Source: Actinomycetota bacterium (GTDB lineage: Bacteria; Actinomycetota; Acidimicrobiia; Acidimicrobiales; BP-101). From it: DNA of 9,601 nucleotides. The stretch is from positions 1-9,601 of the forward strand of contig JAUTXA010000079.1 of NCBI GenBank assembly GCA_030838265.1. Reading direction: 5' to 3'. Positions 1-6,402 of this stretch are shown in pieces (within the stretch, counting starts at the first letter, position 1; every line of letters begins with the position of its first letter). The notes under the pieces are model-generated. The model had not been told where the DNA came from. It saw only the letters and a list, made by a program, of their open reading frames with translations, and searched no databases. The position numbers were made by a program, and so were the translations under genes.

Positions 1-1014
1 GTTGGTGAGCACTGCTGCCACCGTGACCTCGTTGTCGGCCGTGCCCCAGCCCTGGCTGTACACCTCGGTGGCGTAGTCCTGCAGGGCCTGGATGGAGCCG
101 CCCGTCATCGTCGGGCGAGCGATGGCGGTGCCGCCGTTGTTCTCGGAGTAGACATCGAGGCCGTCGTTGTACGACTGACGGATGTTGGTGTTGGTGATGG
201 CCGTGTCGATGAGGGCCGATGAGTCCGGCACGCCACCGCCGTAAGCGTTCAGGTTGAAGCCGTCGTCGTCACCGCTGACCTGGACGTTGTCGAACGAGCC
301 GCCCACGTGGGTGTCACCGGTGGATATGCCGCCGGTGTCGACATACAGGTAGACGGTGTCGTCGTCGTAGTCGTTCTTGATAACCGAGTCGGTTGCCGTC
401 GGCGTGACGTCGGCGTTGCCGGCGCCGCTGACGTAGCCGTAGAGGTAGAGCGCCTCGTAGTAGCGGGAGTCGAGCGTCGAACCGTTCTCGATCAACGGGC
501 TGATGACGGTGAAGGCGCCGTTGTACGCATAGGCGTAGGACTCGAGAGCGCCGTCGTAGGACTCGATCCGGCTGTTGTCGATGTGAGCCGAGGCAACGGC
601 GTGGCCGTTGGGCACCACCGGGGTGGCGGTTGCAGTCACGACCACGTCGGGGTCGGCGTAGGCGTAGTTGTAGATGCCGTAGTCGTCGTCGGCCGAGATG
701 TATGAGCGCAGCAACGTCGGCGAAGCGACGGCGTCACCGGTGACGTACTGGTAGGCCTCCGGGTAGAGACCCTCGTAGTACGAGGCGTGGATCTTGCTGT
801 CGGTGACGTGCGGCGAGGCGACGGCCGAGTCGGTGTCGAGCACCCCGTAGCCCTCGGCATAGGAGTAGATGCCGCCGGCGGCCTCGATGGCGCTGTTGTT
901 CACCAGCGTCGCGATAGCCTCGGCCGAGCCGGCGTAGCCGTAGGCCTCGTTGTAGACGGCATAGTCCTCGCCGTCGTAGTTGTTCTTGAGCTTGGTGTTG
1001 GTAAACGTCGGGTT
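1..1014 (-). repeat. Tandem beta-helix coils, ~31 residues each, within the gene at 1-2985
   Basis: Residues 658-987 divide into ten units starting at 658, 693, 724, 755, 799, 829, 861, 895, 925 and 957, with lengths 35, 31, 31, 44, 30, 32, 34, 30, 32 and 31. An eleventh begins at the window edge. A typical unit opens with S-P-x-x-x-x-S-x-I, continues with an acidic/Tyr stretch such as SYYEGLYPEAYQY or SRYYEALYLYGY, and ends in small residues (G-D-A-V-A). The units are divergent, not recent DNA duplications. A three-strand beta-helix coil usually takes about 20-35 residues, so one unit plausibly equals one coil. Units 755-798 and 658-692 are longer and probably carry an extra loop. A less regular forerunner (610-657) has the same Tyr-rich core. 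Confidence 0.8.
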
Positions 1015-2985
1015 GGCCGTGGCCTTCAGCGACACCGGGTCGGCGGCGGCCCTGACCGTCGAGGGCTTCACCCCGCTCGGCGCGTAGTCGTAGGCCGACT
1101 CGGCGTAGACGTAGTTGTCGTAGTAGCCGTAGAACGTCGAGTCGGTGGCCGTCGGCACCGAGGTGGCGTTGCCCGCTGCCGAGTAGGACTCGACATACAG
1201 CGGGTAGTCGCTGGCCGCCGACAGGTCGACACCCGAGAATTCCGGACCGGCGTAGGCATCGCCGTCGCTGTACGCCTCGGCGTAGTCGTACCAAGCGTCG
1301 GAATCGTTGGACCAGTACTTGCCGCCGGTGACGGGATAGTCGAGGGTGGCCGTACCCGCGCCTGACGTGTTCGACGCGTAGGCGTAGTTCTCGGAGGCGT
1401 CGTAATACGAGCGCACCGTGTTGCTGACGAAGCCAACGGTGTGGGTCGCCGACCCATCTTCGCTAGCGGCCTCGACATAGGTGCCCCAGCCGCTCACGGT
1501 GGCGTCCATGGTGTTGTTGGCGATGGTGCCGCTGACCGACGCGGTGTGCTCGAGGGGTGCGGCCGCACGCGGGCTGGCAACGGCGACGGGGTCCTCATAG
1601 GCGGTCACGCCGACCGTGTTCCCGTAGTAGATCTCTCGGATGGTGTTACCGGAGATGTTGGCGATCACCGCGGCATCCTTCGACCCGGCGTCGTCCTCGA
1701 CCCAGAGCGGGTAATACCCGGTCAGGGTGGAGTTGGTGACGTTGGCCGTGAAACCGTTGACGTCAGGGTCGATCGAGCGAATCTCGAAGCCGTACGTGCT
1801 GGCGTCGGCTGAGAGCGACAGGGCGTTGACGCTGACGGTGCTGCCGGCGGGCGGGTTCCAGTACTGGAGCACCTCGTTGTAGGCGTCGCCGCCGCGGTAG
1901 GCCATGCCCCCCTGGTTGCCGTCTTCGTGGTCGAGCTCGACGTTCGAGAGGGCGGGAGCGATCTCGTTGAAGGCCACGCCCGTGCCGTATTGGATGCGAT
2001 CCCAGCTCAGGTTCATCGTGCTGCCGGTGTCACCGAACACGACGCCCCAGTCGCCGGGGGCGGCACTGCCGCCCGAGTCGGTCGAGCTGGTGTTGATCGA
2101 TGTGAAGACAACCTTGTTGGCCGAGTTGCCGTTGGCGGTCAGGGTTCCGCCGAGGACGAGCAAGTCGACCCGGCCGGTGGTGCCCGCGGCGTCATCGGCG
2201 CCGCTGCTGGTGTCGAAGTAGACGGTGGTGCCAGGAGTGATGGTCAGGGTCTTGCCGGCCGGCACGACGACGTCACCTTGGACCTCGTAGCCGTTGGGGC
2301 AAGTGGCGGCCGACCAGGTTGTGGAAGCAGCCGTCAGGGCGCCGCCCGCGATAAGGCACGCGCCGCTGTGTGAGGCGGTTGTGACCTTGCCGCTGGGGAT
2401 CAGGACCTTGGACGTGATCGCCTTCTTGCTGGCCTCATGGCGATTGTGATCGGCCGTGGGCTTGACGGCCTTGGCCGACTTGCGGCCGGACGCCTTGACG
2501 TCGGTCGACTGAACCCGCAGGTCCTTCGGGGTGGTGACCGACGAGCTGCCGAGCTTTTGGCCGGCGCTGGCCTTGGTCCTCGCGGCCGAACCCGCGGTCT
2601 TGCGAGCGGGGCTGTTGTCGACGACGGAATCGACCTTGACGGTGTACGTGTAGCCGGTGGCCGCCTTCACGGTCGTGTCGACGAAGGAGTGGGCCGAGAC
2701 GCCCTTGGGGGTCAGGTTGACGTCATTGCCGCCGCCGGAGCGGGACACGCTGAACGTCTTGGCGTTCGAACCGAAGTGCGACCAGCTCACCTTCACGCCG
2801 GTCTTGGACGCCTTGGCCTTGACCGACGGCGACACCGTCGGCTTCTGGCTCGGCGGTGTCTTCGCCGGGTCCGGTGGAGCGGAGGCGGAGGCGCGGCTTG
2901 GAAGCGCGGTCCCGAGGGAGATGATCAACAACGCTGCCAAGAACGCGGCTGAGCGCCGCGTCCAACTGCCCGCACTACGGCCCAT
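1..2985 (-). CDS. Secreted Tyr/Asp-rich right-handed beta-helix protein (C-terminus beyond window)
   Basis: The frame is open from an ATG at 2985 to the left edge: 995 codons with no stop, so the gene is partial at its C-terminus. The start is supported by AAGGAG at 2994-2999, 8 nt upstream. A basic N-terminus and hydrophobic core (about residues 10-36, ending SRASASA) form a Sec-type signal peptide. Residues about 47-128 look like a fibronectin type III domain (KVSWSHFGS, then GYTYTVKVDS). Residues 129-195 are a Lys/Ala/Ser-rich linker. Cys210 and Cys229 may form a disulfide beside a typical beta-helix entry (GDVVVPAGKTLTITPGTTVY, about 237-256). The rest is a right-handed beta-helix; from about residue 610 the coils become strikingly rich in Tyr and Asp. 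No catalytic motif is recognised, so an extracellular surface, adhesive or matrix role is only inferred. It lies downstream of a secreted protease on the same strand but appears to have its own promoter. Alternatives: a polysaccharide-active pectate-lyase-fold enzyme, or a surface polymer whose anchor lies beyond the window. Confidence 0.85.
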   Translation of the reverse strand, partial: MGRSAGSWTRRSAAFLAALLIISLGTALPSRASASAPPDPAKTPPSQKPTVSPSVKAKASKTGVKVSWSHFGSNAKTFSVSRSGGGNDVNLTPKGVSAHSFVDTTVKAATGYTYTVKVDSVVDNSPARKTAGSAARTKASAGQKLGSSSVTTPKDLRVQSTDVKASGRKSAKAVKPTADHNRHEASKKAITSKVLIPSGKVTTASHSGACLIAGGALTAASTTWSAATCPNGYEVQGDVVVPAGKTLTITPGTTVYFDTSSGADDAAGTTGRVDLLVLGGTLTANGNSANKVVFTSINTSSTDSGGSAAPGDWGVVFGDTGSTMNLSWDRIQYGTGVAFNEIAPALSNVELDHEDGNQGGMAYRGGDAYNEVLQYWNPPAGSTVSVNALSLSADASTYGFEIRSIDPDVNGFTANVTNSTLTGYYPLWVEDDAGSKDAAVIANISGNTIREIYYGNTVGVTAYEDPVAVASPRAAAPLEHTASVSGTIANNTMDATVSGWGTYVEAASEDGSATHTVGFVSNTVRSYYDASENYAYASNTSGAGTATLDYPVTGGKYWSNDSDAWYDYAEAYSDGDAYAGPEFSGVDLSAASDYPLYVESYSAAGNATSVPTATDSTFYGYYDNYVYAESAYDYAPSGVKPSTVRAAADPVSLKATANPTFTNTKLKNNYDGEDYAVYNEAYGYAGSAEAIATLVNNSAIEAAGGIYSYAEGYGVLDTDSAVASPHVTDSKIHASYYEGLYPEAYQYVTGDAVASPTLLRSYISADDDYGIYNYAYADPDVVVTATATPVVPNGHAVASAHIDNSRIESYDGALESYAYAYNGAFTVISPLIENGSTLDSRYYEALYLYGYVSGAGNADVTPTATDSVIKNDYDDDTVYLYVDTGGISTGDTHVGGSFDNVQVSGDDDGFNLNAYGGGVPDSSALIDTAITNTNIRQSYNDGLDVYSENNGGTAIARPTMTGGSIQALQDYATEVYSQGWGTADNEVTVAAVLTN

Positions 2986-2987
2986 AT

Positions 2988-3060
2988 GGCCTTCTCCTTG
3001 CTTTGCGGCTCGCGCTGTTTGCGAGTCCGCCGGATTGAAAGCCCCCTCCCACAGGAGGCC
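2988..3060 (-). promoter_or_regulatory. Structured 5' leader of the beta-helix gene, possibly hiding the ribosome binding site
   Basis: Read on the minus strand, three stems nest. The inner stem is 3027-3030 with 3005-3008 plus 3021-3025 with 3009-3013: nine base pairs, one bulged A at 3026 and a 7-nt loop AAACAGC. Outside it, GCTTT (3042-3038) pairs with AAAGC (3004-3000). Outermost, GGCCTCCT (3060-3053) can pair with AGGA (2998-2995) and GGCC (2991-2988) around a 3-nt bulge, covering most of the Shine-Dalgarno AAGGAG. The same CCTCC can instead pair locally with GGAGG (3054-3058 with 3045-3049, loop TGTG), freeing the ribosome binding site. The two states exclude each other. Pairings are read directly; regulation is inferred, and I do not match the leader to a known riboswitch class. 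Confidence 0.45.
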
Positions 3061-3065
3061 TCGGC

Positions 3066-3094
3066 AACGTAGGCCCGAAGGGCGGCCAAAGCAA
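3066..3094 (-). promoter_or_regulatory. Candidate sigma-70-type promoter for the beta-helix gene
   Basis: On the minus strand TTGCTT (3094-3089) is followed after exactly 17 nt by TACGTT (3071-3066). This fits a housekeeping -35/-10 pair, strong in the TTG and TAnnnT positions. It predicts a transcript start near 3059 and a 5' UTR of about 73 nt, coinciding with the outer edge of the leader fold. An imperfect 12-bp palindrome lies just upstream at 3109-3120. No experimental support is available from sequence alone. Confidence 0.45.
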
Positions 3095-3108
3095 CGATCT
3101 CCGTGACA

Positions 3109-3120
3109 ATTTTCGAGAAT
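3109..3120. promoter_or_regulatory. Imperfect palindrome ATTTTCGAGAAT upstream of the candidate promoter
   Basis: Five of six positions are symmetric around a central TCGA. It is an A/T-rich island in very GC-rich DNA, placed about 50-60 nt upstream of the predicted start of the beta-helix transcript. That position suits an activator site or an UP-like element. It is short enough to arise by chance, so this is a weak call. Confidence 0.2.
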
Positions 3121-3171
3121 CGTGCTTCAGGGCGAGTCAGAAGATCGGGCCCACCCGCGAGTGAACGCCGA

Positions 3172-6100
3172 TCACTGAGCGACGACAGCGCGGGCCACGT
3201 CCGCGCCGACGTAGCCACTCGAGCTCAGACCCGGCACCACCGCGCCACCCGCGAACGTGAAGGGATGGACACCGCCGTAGCCATCGAGCATGAAGCCCCC
3301 ACTGTCGTCGGGGAGCAGCGTGAGTCCCCGTGCGATGTCCCACCCTGACCAGTAGGGCCCAGCCGACGGCACTGCCGGGTTGTGGGTCGCTCCGGCGAAT
3401 CGCAAACCGTGGATGCCGCCGTAGCCGTCGAGCGAGAAACCGGTCTGACCGTCGCTGGCGATCACCAGGCTGCGGGCGATGTCGATCGAGTAGTAGGGCC
3501 CGGACGTCACGCCGGGCGGCGTCGGTGTGCCGGCCGGCCCGATGGCGAACGGATGCACGCCGCCGAAGCCGTCGAGCACATAGCCGCCGGTGCCCGACGG
3601 GAGGATGGCCAGCTTCCGCGCGATGTCCCACCCGAAGTAGGGAGTGCCGTGCACCGCGGGGGCACCACCCACGGCGTGGACACCGCCGTAGCCGTCGAGG
3701 ACGTAGGCCTGACCGGGCGCGCCCGGCACCAAGGCCACGTCGCGGGCGATGTCGAACCCAGAGAAATAGGGGGCGCCAACGACCAGCGGCGGCGCCGTTC
3801 CACCCGTGACGGCAAAGGGATGCAGGCCGCCGTAGCCGTCGAGGACATAGCCGCCGCTCACGTCATTGGTGATGGCCAGGCCGCGCCCTATGGCGAAGCT
3901 CCACCGCCGCGATTCGTCGATGGCTGGCGCGCTGCCATAGCGATGGATACCACCCAGGTTGTCGAGCCAGAAGCCGCCGAGGCCCCGCACGTTGAACGGC
4001 GAGCTGTCGTCGGTGTCCACGTGGCCACCCGGGCTCGTCACGGTGACCCGGATCTTGGCGTTGGTGGCCGCGGCGTCAGGCACCTTCCAGGCCAGGCTGC
4101 CACTGGGCGGACGGCCGGTGGCGATCGAGGTCGTCGTGCCGGCCACGTAGCTCACCGACGCGGTGGCGTTGGGCAGCGTGCCGGTGGTCGACCAGGTTGG
4201 CGTCAGCGCCTGGCGGCTGCGGTAGGTGTTGGCGGTCGGCTGGGTGACAGACACCGACGGGGTCGAGCGGTCGAGGTACAGGGTCTTGGCGCTCGCCGCC
4301 GCGTCGGTGGCGGGCGACACCGTGTCCGAGCCGTCCTTCAACCACGGATAGAGCTTGTGCGAGCCATCGCTGCCACTGGCGGCCACCACGGCGGCCGCCA
4401 GGTCGTAGCTGGTGGTCGCCATGGCCGTCCATCGCGGATCACCTGGGTCAGGCGGGGTGGGGCTGGACGGGCTCGGGTCGTCGAGGGTGATCATCCACGC
4501 CGTCGGGTTCGAGATGATGGTCTGCGCGAACGCGATGGTGACCGGACCGTCCGTGTAGCCCGCCAGCGCCGGGGCAGGCGAAGGCCCGGCGTCGATGGCG
4601 CTGAACGAGGTGCCACCGCAGCTGGTCAAATCCGATCCGTTCGAGACGTCGAGGTCGTAGGCCGACGTTCCCTTGAATGACTTGACCACCAGCTTGTAGA
4701 GGCCCGACGCCAGCCCGTTGGCCGCCACCAGCTCCTGGCGCGAGATGGTTTCGGCCGCCACCAGCTGGGTGTTGTCCATCTTCCTCAGGTAGAGGTCGAG
4801 GTCGTTGGTGCTCCCTCCGGCCCCGGCGAGGATCAGGGTGCCCGTCGTCGAAGGGAACGAGCCGTCGACGGTGAACCTCCAGCAGTCCGAGAGGCCGGTC
4901 GCGGCGATGGCGCCGCTGACGTGGGCGTGGGGCGGCACGGCCGGGCCGGCGATCGTCGCCGACGCAGCCGCTGCCACCGCGGCGGCGGCGTCGAGGCGGC
5001 CGGCTCCGTACTCGTTGTTCGGTGCCGCTGCGCCCCCCGGCACGGCGGTGGTCTGGAGGATGGCCAGCAGCTGATCGGGCGTGAGGTTCTTGTTGGCCGC
5101 CCGCATCAGGGCGAGCACCCCGGCCACGAAGGGGGTCGCCATGCTCGTGCCTGACAGGGTGATCGACTGGGTCGAGGCCGACGGACACGGGTCGCCCGCT
5201 GGGTTGCTGGCCGAGACGTCGTGGCTGCAGGTCGACGTGATGGCGACACCCGGCGCCGAGATCTCTGGCTTCACCCTGATGTCGCTGCCGACGCCACCTG
5301 TGGGCCCGCGGGACGACCAGGGCGCCAGGTAGTAGCCGGCATCCGGCGAGTCGGGCGGGCCGGGGGTCACGTCGCTCATGGCCCCGACCGAGATGACGTG
5401 GTGGGCGACGGCCGGGCTCCCGACCGTCCGCCGACCGGGGCCCTCGTTGCCGGCGGCCACCGCGATGGCCACCCCGTCGGACCAGAGGTTGTCGATGGCG
5501 ACGGAGAGCCCGTCGGTGCCATCACAGGGTGAGCAGCCACCGCCGAGGCTCAGGTTGGCGACGCCGATGTCGTAGGCGGCCTTGTTGGCCGCGACCCAGT
5601 CGAGGGCCGAGATGATGTCGCTGTCGAAGCCGTCACCGTGCGAGTCGAGGATCTTCAGCCCGATGAGCCCGGCCGCCGGCGCCACGCCCTTCAGCGAGGC
5701 GTTGACGCCCTTGGCCGCCACGATGCCCGACACATGGGTGCCATGGCCGTTGTCGTCGGAAGGAAGGGCGGTCGCGCAACCGCCGATGCAGTCTTCGAAG
5801 TGGACGACCTTGGTGCCGGCCAGCTCGGGGTTCGAGTCATCGATGCCGGTGTCGAGGACAGCGACGTTGGCCACCGGGTGGGTGGCATCACCAGCCGCAC
5901 CGACGTACCCCGCGGCCTGGGCGGCATCGACGCCGAACCACCTGCGAGCAGTGGCGAGGGTGGCGTGAACGGTGTGCACGACGTCGAGGGAGGCCACCCT
6001 GGGATCGGCGTCCAGGCGGGAGATCTGGGCCCTCGACAGCCGGGCCCGAAAGCCGGGGATGACGCTCCAGCGCTGGCGGCTCCCGAGGCTGCTGGCCAGG

Positions 6101-6339
6101 TCGTCGACCGTTGCGGGGGCACTGCCCGGTTCGAGGCGCACGATCGTGTCGGTCAGCTGGTCGGGATGGTTGTGGAGCCGGGTCGTGAGATCGGGTCGCA
6201 CCTTGGTCGCGGAGGCGGCAGCAGCCGGAACGGGAGACGCAGAAACCACGGCCGTGGCGACGAGGGCGGCCACCACCGCCAGCGCTCGAAAGCGAGACCG
6301 GCCGCGCCGGCGCGCTCCCTCCCCAAGAAGCCTCAACAT
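3172..6339 (-). CDS. Secreted subtilisin-family (S8) serine protease with C-terminal LDGYGG.H repeats
   Basis: A complete 1055-residue secreted endopeptidase. A twin-Arg-containing basic N-terminus and hydrophobic stretch (about 17-42) form an export signal; RRGRSR lacks a proper Tat motif, so Sec export is likely. Residues about 64-126 are an I9-like prodomain. The catalytic domain spans about 150-460: Asp163 (AVLDTGID), His199 (DNGHGTHVSG), oxyanion Asn298 (AAGNEGPG) and Ser399 (SGTSMATPFVAG), so it should be active. Close Cys pairs (184/188, 269/272, 371/385) suggest disulfides. A PPC-like beta-sandwich follows (about 470-568), then a Pro-rich linker near 620-638, an Ig-like segment with DGSHKLYPWLKDG, another beta-sandwich (about 692-785) and six repeats (786-1055). 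Substrates are unknown; the adjacent secreted beta-helix protein is a speculative candidate. ATG 6339 has no clear Shine-Dalgarno, but a -10-like element 8 nt upstream suggests a leaderless transcript. Confidence 0.93.
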   Translation of the reverse strand: MLRLLGEGARRRGRSRFRALAVVAALVATAVVSASPVPAAAASATKVRPDLTTRLHNHPDQLTDTIVRLEPGSAPATVDDLASSLGSRQRWSVIPGFRARLSRAQISRLDADPRVASLDVVHTVHATLATARRWFGVDAAQAAGYVGAAGDATHPVANVAVLDTGIDDSNPELAGTKVVHFEDCIGGCATALPSDDNGHGTHVSGIVAAKGVNASLKGVAPAAGLIGLKILDSHGDGFDSDIISALDWVAANKAAYDIGVANLSLGGGCSPCDGTDGLSVAIDNLWSDGVAIAVAAGNEGPGRRTVGSPAVAHHVISVGAMSDVTPGPPDSPDAGYYLAPWSSRGPTGGVGSDIRVKPEISAPGVAITSTCSHDVSASNPAGDPCPSASTQSITLSGTSMATPFVAGVLALMRAANKNLTPDQLLAILQTTAVPGGAAAPNNEYGAGRLDAAAAVAAAASATIAGPAVPPHAHVSGAIAATGLSDCWRFTVDGSFPSTTGTLILAGAGGSTNDLDLYLRKMDNTQLVAAETISRQELVAANGLASGLYKLVVKSFKGTSAYDLDVSNGSDLTSCGGTSFSAIDAGPSPAPALAGYTDGPVTIAFAQTIISNPTAWMITLDDPSPSSPTPPDPGDPRWTAMATTSYDLAAAVVAASGSDGSHKLYPWLKDGSDTVSPATDAAASAKTLYLDRSTPSVSVTQPTANTYRSRQALTPTWSTTGTLPNATASVSYVAGTTTSIATGRPPSGSLAWKVPDAAATNAKIRVTVTSPGGHVDTDDSSPFNVRGLGGFWLDNLGGIHRYGSAPAIDESRRWSFAIGRGLAITNDVSGGYVLDGYGGLHPFAVTGGTAPPLVVGAPYFSGFDIARDVALVPGAPGQAYVLDGYGGVHAVGGAPAVHGTPYFGWDIARKLAILPSGTGGYVLDGFGGVHPFAIGPAGTPTPPGVTSGPYYSIDIARSLVIASDGQTGFSLDGYGGIHGLRFAGATHNPAVPSAGPYWSGWDIARGLTLLPDDSGGFMLDGYGGVHPFTFAGGAVVPGLSSSGYVGADVARAVVAQ
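3175..3984 (-). repeat. Six LDGYGG.H repeats forming the C-terminal module of the S8 protease
   Basis: The conserved core Leu-Asp falls at residues 792/793 (variant WLDNLGGIHRYG), 833/834, 881/882, 922/923, 970/971 and 1018/1019, giving spacings of 41, 48, 41, 48 and 48. Each core reads GGYVLDGYGGVHPF or close to it. Cores are separated by a second conserved element around FDIAR, WDIARKL or WDIARGL followed by a short hydrophobic strand. Related GYWLV.DGGVF.FG-type and LDG.GG.H-type repeats end many secreted actinobacterial enzymes, probably as beta-propeller-like binding modules. Six units would suit a closed six-blade ring, which is inference. Confidence 0.8.
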
Positions 6340-6347
6340 GATCGTCG

Positions 6348-6353
6348 AGTATG
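6348..6353 (-). promoter_or_regulatory. Candidate -10 element for a leaderless protease transcript
   Basis: CATACT on the minus strand matches TATAAT at four of six positions, including the conserved second A and last T. Exactly 8 nt separate it from the ATG at 6339, so transcription would begin at or next to the start codon. No convincing -35 hexamer and no Shine-Dalgarno are present, both common for leaderless actinobacterial genes. Confidence 0.4.
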
Positions 6354-6388
6354 GCAGTGGGACGTCACGATGCGGATCGCGGGCCGGT

Positions 6389-6394
6389 TAGGGT
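6389..6394 (+). promoter_or_regulatory. Candidate -10 element for a leaderless PEBP transcript
   Basis: TAGGGT fits the minimal TAnnnT pattern and lies 8 nt before the ATG at 6403, the same geometry as the opposing promoter. No Shine-Dalgarno is visible before that ATG (CGAACCCC). Any -35 region would overlap the opposite promoter around 6361-6376, where a GACGTC palindrome (6361-6366) sits. An alternative ATG at 6370 would put this element inside the coding region and is therefore less likely. Confidence 0.4.
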
Positions 6395-6402
6395 CGAACC
6401 CC

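Noticed and set aside
1..1014. Tandem DNA repeats or a CRISPR-like array in the repetitive left end
   Set aside because: The repetition is at protein level with divergent codons and variable unit length. There are no identical direct repeats or spacers.
307..1365. Long plus-strand frames opposite the beta-helix gene
   Set aside because: They are Val/Gly/Arg-rich antisense shadows. The minus-strand frame keeps a regular coil repeat through the whole region.
2986..3060. Cyclic-di-GMP (GEMM-I) riboswitch, suggested by GCAAAC and CGCAAAGC in the leader
   Set aside because: The two GCAAA elements are only a few nucleotides apart, leaving no room for the GEMM hairpin between them. The first lies in the loop of a different stem, and the downstream CCGGCCUAA-like part is missing.
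3146..3157. Possible terminator after the protease stop (CGGG-TGGG-CCCG on the minus strand)
   Set aside because: The stem is only 4 bp and is followed by ATCTTCT rather than a T-run, too weak for an intrinsic terminator call.
3382..4680. Plus-strand open frame of 432 codons opposite the S8 protease
   Set aside because: It is antisense to an unmistakable protease gene, is Arg/Gly/Val-rich low-complexity, and has no recognisable domain. It is a shadow of GC-rich codon use.
5638..6402. In-frame upstream extension of the PEBP gene
   Set aside because: It would overlap the protease N-terminus by about 700 bp and bury the lipoprotein signal inside the protein. The lipobox fixes the start near 6403.
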